From Syngnathus acus (taxonomy: Eukaryota; Chordata; Actinopteri; Syngnathiformes; Syngnathidae): a stretch of 64,000 nucleotides of DNA. The stretch is taken from positions 4,085,104 to 4,149,103 of the forward strand of contig NC_051105.1 of assembly GCF_901709675.1 (NCBI RefSeq), written 5' to 3'. The position numbers and the translations under genes are program-made. Below, piece after piece: positions 52,470 to 64,000 of the stretch (position 1 is the stretch's first letter; each line of letters begins with the position of its first letter). Under the pieces are notes generated by a model. That model did not search any database. It was not told where the DNA came from and saw nothing but the letters and a program-made list of their open reading frames with translations.

Positions 52470-53100
52470 GAACCCCCACAAATCAACACACACACACACA
52501 CTCAATTCACAGCACTGGACCCTCCCTAAAAGGAGATTGGGACACACATTATTTTATGATCTTTTTTGTCCTTCAACACAACAGAGGGAAATATGTATAA
52601 TAAATTCATATTGTAAATAGTGGACACTTTGGTTGTGCTAGATTTGTCTTTTTCGGTGTCTAGATGTTTCTTCAATGGTAGCTATCGCTCTAACTGGACT
52701 CCTAGTGCACATAATCCAATAACAATTTTACTCCATATTATGATTCTAAACAGGCAAATTGATTGTACTATAATATAAACTTTTAAACGCCTATGAACTG
52801 AAAAGCGTGCCAAAGTTGAACACACGGTCACATCACGTTTATCATGCTTGTGAATGTACATCTTTCGTTGGTTTCTTTTTTAAAGAAAAAAGTTTGCCGG
52901 GCTTAACTTGTGCCGTTTTTTTGTGTGTCTGCGCTCTACAAATCGTGACAAGCAAACATGCTATATGTGGAAGGACTGTTGATGAAAAATGAAACTTTGT
53001 GTTGTTTTTCCTGTAACTCCTTCCTGTTTTGTGTGTGGGTGAATGTGTATGCGTGAGTGTAAATAGCCAACTGCCATATTTATCCATTTGTAATTAAATT
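52470..53100 (+). other. zic2a: ZIC2 3' untranslated region
   Basis: Non-coding sequence after the stop. AATAAA is at 52599-52604 and ATTAAA at 53093-53098, so alternative ends of about 150 or 650 nt are possible. A short CA run lies at 52485-52502. AU-rich text between the two signals is typical of ZIC 3' UTRs. The end used is not determinable here. Confidence 0.5.
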
Positions 53101-54956
53101 ATGGTATTTACTTGCTACAGATGAAACAGTATTTATAAAAAGAATGTTTCTTTTTGTTTTGGACTATAAATATGTAAAATTTAAGAGCTTAAAAACTCAA
53201 GAGGCAGTTGTTTTTCGTCGTGCTTTTTTTTTTTTCCTGAAAAAAGTTTTAAGAAGTGTTTTCATCCTGACTGTGATAAAACATTTGACTCCATATAAAT
53301 ATAATTAAAAAAAAATTGTTGCAAGTGCTAATATTTCTCCCTTGTGCGTCCTTCTTATGTGTTGTTACTAGCGTCATGCTATTTGCAATCGGGCCTCGAT
53401 CAACATTTGACAGGGTATAAAACTTTTGAAACCATACAAGATGTCCTCACATGTTAGCAAGTCAAACAGCATATATAGCATATACAGCTTGTGTGATCAG
53501 ACATACTGATAACATATGCTGTATGGTCTTTAGTAACGTAAACAAAAAGGTCATTTTTGCAGGTCAGAGAAGGCCACGTCGTACATAAACTATCGATGCT
53601 TGGTCTGAATCACAGCACGTGTATAATATTTCCTTTAATAACTTTGCATCAGCTTTTGCCTTGAACTTGACTCAAGGTCCAATTTGAGGCTAGACTGCTG
53701 TTGCGTAATTTCCGGTCACTGCTCAGTTTTTCTATCTGTACAAAATGTGTCCTTCAGCAATGAAATAACATGATAGAGATTTTGTAGCCTTGGACTTGAC
53801 TTGTAAGGTTCAACTGTACTTTGAGTCTGGAGAAGCTCGTTGGACGCACACAGCATTCTGTTTTCAGTGTGTGATCGTGGCTGGTCTACGAGCTGACTGT
53901 TTTTAGACTTGAACTTGGATGTTGGTCTCTGCATGCCATTTGGCAGCACATGTGTAATATACTCATCGGGAATCTCATCAACTGACCAAATTTTCTGTGT
54001 AATTTTATATAGCCCCATAAAATATTAAAAATTCCCCGAATATTGCCTTAAACATCACAATTTAGACCACTTTTCAAGAAGTGAAATATTATTTTTTATA
54101 TGAAGTGGAGGTAGGCTTGGGGTTTTGTGATGTCTTGTGGTTAGTTAGCTCTTGGGTTTCGAACTCATTTCTTCCTGGAGTTCCCAGATGCTGATTTGTC
54201 TGAGGTCCTGACTGGTCCATGAAGAAATGTTTGATGTTTGAGCTTGAACTAGAGGGCTATGGTCACTTGTTGCTCATATGCAACATGTGTAAGGACAGTA
54301 CTGTCTCAACTATCTGTTTTTTTTTTTTCTCCTAATGCAAATTTCATTTAGATTGCAAAAGTGCGGAGAGTGGTGGGGCACATCTGAAAAGCGGATGTTG
54401 ATGCAGACGTGAGTGGCATCACATTGGGTTTCTATATAATAAGCAAGTGGCCCACTGACCTCCGAGGAGGAAGGCGCCACAAGCAGTAGGGAGGGAAGTG
54501 GGGAAAGGTCACTTATGCTCAGTGGGTCCACATGCCGCTCGGTTCCTGTTTGGCTCCTGCTGGGCTCCTATCGATCCACATTTGAAGGGAAGAGCTGCTG
54601 CTTCTTCTCTTTTCTTCTCTCCATTAGAGCTACTTTCTTACACATACACTTGATTAAACAAGCATGTTTGGGTGTTTAGAAGTCATTTTATGTTCATGTG
54701 GCTTGAGTTTGAAACTGGTGTCATTGGGATTCCACATGCATGTTGACCTAACGGTAAAGCTGCTTTGAAAGACAACTGCGAGTGATCATCTTAAGACGTC
54801 CTGTTTAATGACGTCGCACGATTTGATTTTTTTTTTTAACTATTTTTTATTTGCAAAAGTAAGCAAAGTTTCAGTTTTTAATAGTCACTCTTGACTCAAG
54901 TTACAATGCTGCGACAATATATTGTGCGTGTGCACGTGCGTGTGCGCAATAGTTCG

Positions 54957-54958
<2 letters not shown>

Positions 54959-55010
<52 letters not shown>
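54959..55010. repeat. (TC)26 microsatellite
   Basis: A perfect TC dinucleotide run of 52 bp, flanked on the left by a GTGCGTGTGC alternating stretch. It is likely polymorphic. Confidence 0.95.
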
Positions 55011-55013
<3 letters not shown>

Positions 55014-55874
55014 TTCTCTCTGGGCAATGGCCCGTGTGAACATGCGTGTCCACGTTTGCGTGGCGAGGAAAATCATCATTGGCTGCTGAGAGCTGCCACA
55101 TTAAAATAAACTGTTCAGACTGCGTTTGACACTGAAAGTTATTTATTTATAGAGAGGAAATACGGTATATATATCAAAATGTGTTTTAGAATAATTTTGC
55201 ATGCGCGTGTGTGCGGTTTTATACCTCCGGCGTTCATGCGTGAAATAGTGTCCGAGTTAAAGTGTAAAATAAAAACAGTTCGATCCCTGGAATTTCATTA
55301 CTTTTTATTAAAATAACTAGAGTCCCCGAGTTAACTCGGACGCGATGCACTAATAGTGTTAATGACTTGATTAGTAATAATAATCCACGGGCAGTCATTA
55401 CTGATGGCAAATTAATACACAACCAAGAAACTAAGAGATTTCCTGACCAACTTGTCTATAATATAGTTATTAATATATAGAATGATTTAAAAAAATGAAT
55501 ATAATCAGCCATTTTTGTTGACTGCCTTGATGTGCTGGTGCAGCTTTATTGTGAAAGAAACACTTCATAGCCAGCCAATCCGAGTTTAGACAATTATCAC
55601 ACAAACATGAATCATAACTCCGGCTGCATCTGCTTAGACAAATGTTTTTTAACAGAACTGTAGAGCCTTACAGTCACAATTCCCTTTTGGATGGTTATTT
55701 CAATTAAATTCTTATTTTTAATGCCTTAATATCCTGCCTTTTTTTGTATGGTTTTAACACAGATCTCAAATGCCAAGATATTATGATTTGAACCACAGAT
55801 AAATATGGCATAAAAATGTAGCTTATACATTTAAATACAGTTAGGATGCGTTTATACAAGTGCAATGATCTTAC

Positions 55875-55968
55875 AGTAATCTCCTGGGAGCCAAGCTCTT
55901 GTTTGGGCTGCGTTGATAAAGTCCCTCTGCTATTTGGGATTACCCCGTAATCTTCATCGTGGAAGTAC
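55875..55968 (-). other. Possible orphan exon of an unknown gene
   Basis: On the minus strand a T-rich tract ending TTTATAG (AG at 55970-55969) is followed by 94 nt and then ACT|GTAAGA. One base completes a codon and 31 codons follow, beginning YFHDEDYGVIPNSRGTLSTQ and ending SQEIT, mixed in composition and not low-complexity. I do not recognise the family. The upstream tract is an ATAA microsatellite, so the acceptor may be fortuitous. Confidence 0.25.
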
Positions 55969-55970
55969 CT

Positions 55971-56024
55971 ATAAATAAATAAATAAATAAACAAAAACAA
56001 TAAATGAATAAATAAATAAATAAA
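55971..56024. repeat. (ATAA)n microsatellite
   Basis: An interrupted tetranucleotide ATAA/AAAT run of about 54 bp. On the minus strand it supplies the T-rich tract before the orphan exon candidate. Confidence 0.9.
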
Positions 56025-57106
56025 CATTGGGAGATATCAAATCACATTATTTTCCATATGGCCCCAAAAATTCTTGTTTTGTGGAAATAGATTTTGCATT
56101 GTTATTGGCATACATGGCTCATTTGATTCTTAAAGTCAAAAGGGTTTCCCAAATGGTTGGTTGGGGTCACGAAATGGGTAAATTTTTATTGTAAGACTAA
56201 AATGCTGTAATGTATTTTAGTGATAATACACCAGGCTGTTGTCAATTGATGTCTTCTGTGTTAATTATCAATCAGTATGGCAACGTCATAGCAATTTAAG
56301 GTGTTTGGATATTTTTGTTCCTCTATTAGTGAGATTTATCATTTTGTGTCCCTTTTGTCCTGTCTTTTGTATGTAAGACACTTTGTTTTTATTTATAATT
56401 TTTGCATCGAGGCCCACGTACAACTTCACACGGGCTTCCTGTGCAAAAGCCGCCATCCCCCTTTCGCCGCCTTTCATCCTGAGATCTGCAGCCGCCTTTC
56501 TCACACACATGAATGCAACGCTGCGACACAACCGGAATGGCTGTCACTTCTCCTGGCACACAGCAGAAACAAACAAACCCACCCACCATGACACCTCCCC
56601 AAACCCAGACCCCCCCCCTCCATCCCTCCTCCTTTACTCCTTTAAGGAAGTCCCTCCCATTTGTCTAGCATAAACATTCACCTCCAAGCTTTCGCTGGAC
56701 TACTCTAAAAAAGCAGAAAGGTGCAGAATAAATGACTCTGCTTGACGGAGGTGTCTTATTCCTCCACAATTCAGTCTCAAAAGCGTTTGAATCCATCCAG
56801 GTCTGCACAACTTTATTGATGCTGGACATTTACTTCACAATGGAACCACAATCACTTTCTTTATTTTTAAAAACAGTAAAAGAACACTATAGGTCACGTC
56901 AATCGTTTTCAACGGATCACTTTTATGGCATTCCTTGGAAATCACAATGTACCTTCACTTGTAAGCTATTCTAGAAGAGGCTGCTCATGTGTGGAAATCA
57001 CACAAAGTGTTAGATTTTGGGGCTGGTGTTTGAGGTGTTCACAAAATGCCAGACTCGCACAAAATACCCACAGAAACTTCCTCCTCCATTCAGCGCCACA
57101 GTCCGC

Positions 57107-57129
57107 CGAGGAAATTTTCAATTTCCTCG
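57107..57129. other. Perfect 10-bp inverted repeat
   Basis: CGAGGAAATT (57107-57116) and AATTTCCTCG (57120-57129) are exact reverse complements around a TTC loop. The element would form a strong hairpin in RNA or a binding site for a dimeric protein. No gene context explains it. Confidence 0.6.
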
Positions 57130-57467
57130 ACACCTGTAAACATGCTGCTTTTACCTCACCGCCTTTCATCTTCAAACACACCAGAGACGCGCCCTGAGGG
57201 ACCCCGTGAAGGACGGTGACTGGGTGGTGTGGACTTTATTTTTCTTTTTTATAAGCAAGGCTGGCAGGTAATGGAATAAAGCTTGTGGCTATTTTGCATC
57301 CCTTTATTTTCAAGGAGGGGAGTAGAGTGGGTAGCGGGGCGGTGCTGGGAAAGTCTTGTTGTGAAAGGCCACCTCAGAGGAAACATGAGCAGTAATGCAA
57401 AAGCAAGCACTTGCTCCGTTTAGGACCAACTTCTAGGGTCACAGACAGAAATTTGTAGAACAATATT

Positions 57468-57786
57468 GGCGGCTTGGTGGAGCACTGGTTAGCACGTCCG
57501 CCTCACAGTTAGGAGGGTGCCGGTTTTATGCCACCTCCGACCCTCCCTGTGTGGAGTTTGCATGTTCTCCCCGTGCCCGCGTGGGTTTTCTCCGGGCACT
57601 CCGGGTTCCTCCCGCAAACATGCTTGGTAGGCCAATTGAGAGCGGATGGTTGTTCGTCTCTGTGTGCCCTGCGATTGGCTGGCAACCGGTTCAGGGTGTC
57701 CCCCGCCTACTGCCCGATGACTGCTGGGATAGGCTCCAGCACGCCCGCGACCCCCGTGGGGACAAGCGGTATTGAAAATGGATGGA
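57468..57786 (+). mobile_element. Full-length tRNA-derived SINE with perfect 12-bp TSD
   Basis: The head, GGCGGCTTGGTGGAGCACTGG then TTAGCACGTCCGCC, is A-box-like; the B box is decayed (CCGGTTTTATGCC). The body contains TGTGTGGAGTTTGCATG, TTCTCCGGGCACTCCGG, GCGATTGGCTGGCAACC and GGGATAGGCTCCAGCACGCC and ends GAAAATGGATGGA. TAGAACAATATT is present immediately left (57456-57467) and right (57787-57798). It is transcribed by RNA polymerase III when active and moves with LINE enzymes. The perfect duplication implies a fairly recent insertion. Confidence 0.85.
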
Positions 57787-58534
57787 TAGAACAATATTCT
57801 TTTTTTTAATTTTGTTGACCAGTTTCTGATATGAAAGCTGCAGCACATACGTGTCTGTGATTTTATTTTATGTGGCTTTTATCTGTGAAGCAATAAAAAT
57901 AAGGTCTTATTTTGCAATGCAAAAACTCACAACCTTTTTTTTTGAGGGGGGAGGAGCATATCAAATCAAATACTAGATAAGTAACCCGTTGTCTCATTAA
58001 AGATGAAATGACTTACTTCTTGCAAGTGCATTAAAATCAGTTTCTACAACAAAGACATAAACAGTTAAAAAATCTTTCCAATGACAAAAGCCCTGAATGT
58101 AAAAAGGAATTAATTATGGTCACAAACATACAAATAGATTGCTATTCCTGCAAAGCCTTGAATATGAACGCTCGTTTTAAACTATAACTATCAATAAAAT
58201 CTAAGACACGTGCCTAACATAAAAGGCCAATGGTGCAAACAAGTTATGCGATTCCCCAATACATTGCTGTTGATTTCATTTGAGACATGTTGCGGCAAGT
58301 CTACATCGACCGTTTAACGTCTCCAAGACACGTCAGGTCTAAAAGGCTGTCAGGGTTTCCTAATGAGAGCCAAATAAAAGAGGAACAAGGATCAAACCAG
58401 CCGCAGTCCCCACCACGGTGGACTCTTGTTGGCCGTGTCATTATCACTGTGATCTAACAACATTTTGGCTGTCTGTTGCTCTCCGGAGGGTTCCCATCAC
58501 CTCGGGAGACGAACAAATGTAATGCTTGCGTGGC

Positions 58535-58551
58535 CTTTGTCACATGCAAAT
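58535..58551 (+). promoter_or_regulatory. SOX-POU composite motif 3' of ZIC2
   Basis: CTTTGTC (58535-58541) and ATGCAAAT (58544-58551) lie in the same orientation, two bases apart. This closely resembles the SOX2-POU composite site of neural enhancers. The surrounding 250 bp (58290-58570) is non-repetitive. ZIC2 and ZIC5 are the nearest neural genes, so they are the likely targets; that is inference. Confidence 0.4.
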
Positions 58552-60593
58552 GAGCAATGCATAACTTTCACTTTCTTCCCTCAACCATTTGCTTTTTTTT
58601 TTTTTTTGTCTTTGTATATTTTTAGTTGTTTTGTGAAAGTTATGCTGATTATTACAGAATAATCCGTGCCTAGCTCTCCACGGGCAACCGTTCAGATCGC
58701 ACCCCCATGGACGCTGTCTGGCCTTTGAGTCATTTTGAGGTAGTGGCTTGGAAAGAACAAATTTGATTGACTTTCACCTGTATTTTTTTGTCCAGCCCTC
58801 GTCTTGTTGACATGGAGGGACCTTTCTGGTCAGTAAGCGTATTGACGGCTAGTCAGTTAGCACTCAACATGTCAATGTACTGTTCACTCTTGTCATGTTG
58901 GTTTGTGTTTATGTGTCATTGATTGAACCCAGGTGTTTGCCAGAAATCGAATTGATTCATGTCATATTTGCTTTCTCTAGCTTATATTTTGTTATTCTAT
59001 GATGAGTTGCTAGAAAAGGTGCTTGAAAGGGATTTCCTGCCAGCAACCCAACCATTTTTTTTTCTTACTGTCAAACTAGTTAAACCTTGCGTGGGCACTG
59101 TCTAATTTCTCTGTTACATTTTATTCTTTTGTAGAGGTGCAAAGATGAATTAATTAATCAACAAGTAATTAAGTATCGAATTAATCAATAATTGTTTTTG
59201 ATGACCGATTAATCGTTTCAACAACTTGTTTGGTTTAAAATGGCCCAAATCCTCAGAATTTCAACCCAATTAAATTACTTTTGTGTTTTCTGCACTGTTA
59301 TGGTAAAGTTCTGTTTTTCTTTTAACCATGATAAATAAAACGCATTTCACAAACACAATTCATTGATTAATCACCAAAATAAGCACAGAATAATCTATTA
59401 GTCAAGTACAAGCAGTAATCATTCCCTGACTATTTAGCCTGCACAATTGCTTGCCAAAATCTATTTTTATGATTCCTATAATTTGTCATTTTGAGATATT
59501 CCACCAAGTTGAGTTAAGCTTTTTTTTATTGTCTCACCCATTTTATCTGTAAAGTGTATTCACACGTTGCCGTTTTCCACTGCGTCTGTTAATGAGCATC
59601 ATATCACAACACTAATTAACACTAATGTGAAGTCTGTGCAACAGTGCAACTTCACCGACTGTGCTAGCTCACGTTCAGCAGAGCTGCAGTGTGACTTGTG
59701 AAGCTATTAAGTGGTGTTAATTTCATTAACAAGAACTAAACGAAAATATTTTCATCAAAGCACAATAACTGGTACTAAATCAGTGTGCGTTTTCGTGGAA
59801 CGACGAAAACGAGACAAAAATGATATGATTTGTTGATGTCAATTACCACTCCCTTGACCAGGTTCTTGCCTGGATGATGGCAAAATAATGCTAGGTGGTG
59901 AGTTCTCACGCAATTTGTTGCAGAATGGTGCTAGGTCAGTTGGTGGTGAGTTGCTGGTCAAGGCAAAATAACCACTAAAGTAAACATTTGCACTTGGCCC
60001 GGGAGAAATAGAAGCCGTGGTATATGGGTAAATTTTCACTACCGTTAAACCGATGCTGGCTTGCTCACTAACTTGTCGCATTTTTCACTAGTAGCAACTT
60101 GTTGGTATAATTGTATTTGCGGTTCAATTTGTTCTAGTGTTGGACAGTCATTTAAGTTGGAACAACTTAAATATATAAATTATTGACAATTGTATATATT
60201 AAATGGCAGTTAATTATAATTATATGGCAACAATGAATTCCCCACAAAGAGCAGAGGTTCGGTGCATATCAAACTAGCATCACTTCTAGAAATGCAATGT
60301 TAGCAATGATTAGTGTACTTTTTTTCTCACTGCAATAAAGACTTGATAGCACAGTTAAGACTGTAGGACATGAACTTGACACAATATGATGGATAGTGAT
60401 GTGTTTACACACGTGTAAACAATGTCAGAGTATCACGCGTGTAGCAGCTTGCTGTCAGCTTGATGAATATATTTTTGAAGGATTCGCATTCATTTTGCCA
60501 CTTATGAATATAAACATGACTCCAGACAAAAAAAAAGGTTCTTTAAGCGCTTCAATCTGACATGCTATCCTGTCTCCTTTATTTTCTCTTCCG

Positions 60594-61400
60594 TTTTTGT
60601 GCAAAGGAGGCGTTGATGGGGTATGTGCATCACGGCACCCAGGATTTCCAGGGGTGTTGCTTCAGTTTACTTCCCACCTTCAGTCTCCTGAGCAGGGGAG
60701 GGGGCTGAGGCTTCGTTTGGCTTCCCCATGGGGGTCGAGCAACTCCTGTCCCACAGACGCTTGACAAATAAATCAGACACTTTGTTGAGAGCCGCTTACA
60801 GTGTATGAAAAGAAGGGCATTGATGGCCTATATTTTCACGTCTAGTAAGGCACTTTGAGCAGATTGAATGAGAAATTCCCTTCAGTGTTGCATGTTTGGA
60901 AGGTGTCACTGCAAGCTGTTGATGAAAGACAATCCGAGGAGGTCTTTTTGGTATGAGAGGGACGCACGGGCCCTGATACCGCAGCCACCCTTTAATGGAC
61001 GAGGCGCCGAGAAGACGAAGGGTGGAATTAAGCGGCAGAGCCTTTGGGGAGCCCGGGTCCTAATCAGGTGGCTGAGGTGCCCCCGGCCGGGTAAGAGCAG
61101 AAGCGAAGAGCGTTTATGGCATGTTAGCACACGTCTGAGGGTGGAGTGGACATACAGACAGATGAGTTCATCAGTGGAAGGATTATGGAGCTCCCATGCT
61201 GATCGGTAACTACCACCCGGCCCTCGGCGTGTCCTCGTGCGCAGTGTCCGCTCATTAACACCAGAGTAATGGTTGATCCACAAACGGGTCTCGTTAAAGA
61301 AGCCTTTAAGCACCTATGAGTGAGACATAACGACCACGGCCGAGGAGCTCGTGTTTTCATAGGTGACCCTGTCAATCAATATGGATTTTTAATGATGACT
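60594..61400. promoter_or_regulatory. Candidate conserved enhancer cluster
   Basis: An 800-bp GC-moderate stretch clear of simple repeats inside AT-rich DNA. Words such as GGAATTAAGCGG, CCTAATCAGGTGG, CTCATTAACACC, GGTTGATCC and CAATCAATATGG suggest many factor-binding sites. No frame is convincingly coding on either strand. Confidence 0.35.
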
Positions 61401-62919
61401 ATTCTTCCAAGGATGTCCCAATTCATTTATTTGCGAGAATACACAACATACATTGATTTCACATCCTGGTGTCGTCTCTTTTTAATACGAGGAAAAGATT
61501 TTTGGTAAAATCTTAAAGACGGTAATTGTCATTTTCTTTCGGCAAAAACAAGCACTGAGATGAGGAAAATAAAGTTTAATTTAAGCAAAATGATCTGAAA
61601 GCAGAACAGGATAATTTGATTTGGGAAGATTTCTTAAAACAAGTAAACATAGCTAGCCTAAATATATGTGTGTGGTGGGAAGCACAAACCATCCATTTAA
61701 TTGTGTCTGGTCGATGAAAATCAATGCTACTGTGGCCAGTTGACATTGCAGCTTGACTTTGACGATATGACATTGTCAGTCCCCCAAAATGCCCCTTTAA
61801 CGAAATAACCTGTCGGGCGGAGTTTGTTCAAAGCTCAGCCCCGCTTTCGTTGTAGTTTTGAAAGCATTTCATGCCTTCTTGGCCGAGTGTGACCCTGCTT
61901 TGTCAGAGAAAAATGCACTGTAAGCTGGTGGACATGTCAAGCCACAGTATGGGGTCCTTACATGTGCTGTAATCCCAGCGATGGCCTTTGAACCCTCTAC
62001 GGCTCACCGGCCTGACATGGAACATAGAAAAACAAATGGGGACCTTGAAAACCATACGGCTCTTCTTGTTTGCCCTCTAACTTGTCTCAGTGTTTTTTTT
62101 CCCCCTCGAAACCACTGTTTGTTTGTTTTTAAACATTTAATTGCGGTATGCATATTTTGGTGGTGTTGTCTTCCTGAAATTCAAATATCTGGAGGAAGCT
62201 ATATTGATTTTATATTGTTATTTTGTTATGGTGGATGTTTCTACACTGGTTAGATGTAATTGTATTTAGTTGCCTGTTTTTTTTCTTCAGTTTGTCGAAT
62301 TGCTGTCACGTTTTGTTTCTGATGTTTTGTGAGTGGAGTTTTATTTTCTTCTGAACTTTGTTAGTGCTTTTGGTTTAGAGTTTTCCAAAGTACACCTGCC
62401 AATGACTTTGTTAGTAAAATTTGTTCTGTACACTCTACTTCTCCTGCTTCCTGGCATTTGGGTCCTAAATCCCACTATGCAACCTTGACATTGAACGAGG
62501 AACAGCATTTGATATTTGTTTCCCTCATATATTAAATCATTGTTGGTAATTATTCCGATAAATAATTTACTAGTTTCTTCACGACAATGCAAATAATTAT
62601 CAATAATAGTAACATATAATTCAAGGTAATTTGAACAAATGTGTTATATATAAATATTACCCCGTAAGTACCTCACACTTTCAAAACATTTGGGGATCCT
62701 TAATCTAAAAATATCTTGCTGCATCATATATTTTGACAAGTAAACCTGAAACATGTCAGAAAAGATGTGATGTTCAAGAAATCAAAACTCTCCTTTAATA
62801 ATCGTCTTGGGTTACATTTTAAATCTTGAGTACTTCAATAAGCGCCTTTAAAAGGATTAAGATCTTCCATCATCACTTTATGAACTTAATTTCACTCTTC
62901 TCCTGCATATAGCTCCCAC

Positions 62920-63150
62920 CCCCCCTCTTACTTTTACTAATAAAGCCATGTTCCCTGCTGATGGAAAATTGTTGGTTTACCTCGAGCGGCAGGGGGGCCT
63001 GGCAATCAGTCCTCTGGAAAAGCAGTGCCAGGTTAACCTGCTGTGATAGTGGACCCTAGGGACAGTGCCCCACCTCTGCTTGACGTGCTCGCCAATATGA
63101 GGCATGCCCCGTGTGACAATGGCGTCGCTGCCAGCCTACTCAGTTTGCAA
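62920..63150. promoter_or_regulatory. Candidate conserved element near the right edge
   Basis: A non-repetitive, GC-richer block in AT-rich surroundings, with GGCAGGGGGGCCTGG (similar to G-rich ZIC/GLI-type sites), GCCAGGTTAACCTGC and CTTGACGTGC. It has no coding potential that I can see. It may be a distant ZIC2 element or belong to the next gene. Confidence 0.3.
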
Positions 63151-64000
63151 GCTTAAAAAATGGCCTTGATGTTTGTTTGAATTTGTGCTTCTGATTCAGG
63201 AAAGCAAATACTGCATTGTTGAATTGCAACAGGCAAACAATAGAGCATAAATGTACACGGTTGACCGTTCCTCACTTATTGTATACATGTCGCTTCAATG
63301 GAACAATGCCAGAAATTATATAATTCCTGATATCGACAGTTACACTATGACAATTTAACACTTAAAGGACTTGATTTAAACTCTGCCAAAAAATGTGATT
63401 GTAGAAAATTGAACTCGAGTTGCTGCATGTAAGATGATTCACCGTACAAAACATTTAAGGTAAATTACAGAACCCGCCGCTTTAAAAAAAAAAAAAAAGG
63501 CCTTATGACATTTAAATTGTTGATATAAGTAGTGCAAAATGCAATAAAAACATCACCTTTATAAATTTCAGTTTTGATTGAAACAATCCACGATAATAAT
63601 TTATGATGATGGTTCCATGCAGAATATTCTAATGAGATTTGAACGCATTAATAAGTCTTCTAAAGGCTATACGTATTTTTATTGAAGCATCTTTCTCAGT
63701 ATTACCACCCACCATCAGTAGTATTGGCTCCTGACATTTGACTTGCTCTAATACTTAAATATTTCTCATCTCGGGCTTGGATTTAAAAAAAGTTGGCTGC
63801 TTCAGGAAGGGCATGTGGTGTAAACATTTGTTGAAAAGATGACTTGATGTCACTGATTAAGTCCCAATAGCAACAAGCAGTGTCATCTGGTCATGGCAAT
63901 TGGCACAAAATTCATTCTTCAGTGAAACACACATGGTTTTCTAATATTTAAAATGAATTTTCAAGTAAACATACTGTACCAGTTGTTTATGAGGATGTCT

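Larger units (their letters stand above)
53101..64000. other. Region 3' of ZIC2; no confident gene
   Basis: About 10.9 kb with no recognised gene. PCCA, next in human, was not detected. It contains TC and ATAA microsatellites, an intact SINE at 57468-57786, a possible orphan exon on the minus strand (55875-55968), a SOX-POU motif near 58540, and enhancer-like blocks at about 58290-58570, 60590-61400 and 62920-63150. The rest is AT-rich and featureless. Confidence 0.6.

Noticed and set aside
57489-57848. Open frames on both strands around 57.5-57.8 kb
   Set aside because: They are translations of the SINE and carry no conserved domain.
53101-64000. PCCA first exons expected from human order
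   Set aside because: No frame resembles the PCCA N terminus or biotin carboxylase domain; the gene is probably further right.

Overview
The window is vertebrate nuclear DNA, most likely from a percomorph teleost fish. It has interrupted genes with GT/AG introns, a teleost-size ZIC2/ZIC5 gene pair, and interspersed repeats of fish type: a tRNA-derived SINE family with a tail ending in GGATGGAT, short MITEs and many microsatellites. There is no bacterial, viral or CRISPR content. The gene order CLYBL (+), ZIC5 (-), ZIC2 (+) matches the order I know from human 13q32 and from the zebrafish zic2a-zic5 pair. PCCA, the next gene in human, was not found before the window ends.

Positions 1 to 28400 hold CLYBL, a mitochondrial citramalyl-CoA lyase of the CitE family. 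Seven consecutive coding exons can be placed with exact splice sites and compatible phases (6829-7027, 13770-13958, 18377-18478, 19370-19463, 21068-21235, 25979-26103, 27824-27919). They encode 323 residues. The short first exon, about 20 residues at the start of the targeting peptide, was not recognised and may lie upstream of the window. The introns carry microsatellites, a SINE fragment, a hAT-like MITE and a LINE-like tail.

Positions 28400 to about 40700 are a 12 kb non-coding stretch with blocks that look like developmental enhancers. ZIC5 follows on the minus strand (exon 1 43008-44079, exon 2 41863-42335, 514 aa). ZIC2 follows head to head on the plus strand (49153-50140, 51334-51497, 52275-52469, 448 aa). 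About 5.07 kb separates the two ATGs, and that shared region has CCAAT boxes at both ends and candidate TCF/LEF and SOX sites between. Both proteins are five-finger C2H2 regulators of dorsal neural, neural crest and forebrain development, and the pair is expected to share control elements.

Positions 53100 to 64000 contain no confident gene. They hold a full SINE with a perfect 12-bp target-site duplication, a SOX-POU composite motif, several enhancer-like blocks, and one possible 94-nt exon of an unknown gene on the minus strand.

I found no new multi-gene system. The most interesting items are the candidate regulatory blocks around the ZIC pair, a possible untranslated exon in the ZIC5-ZIC2 interval, and the orphan exon-like ORF near 55.9 kb.
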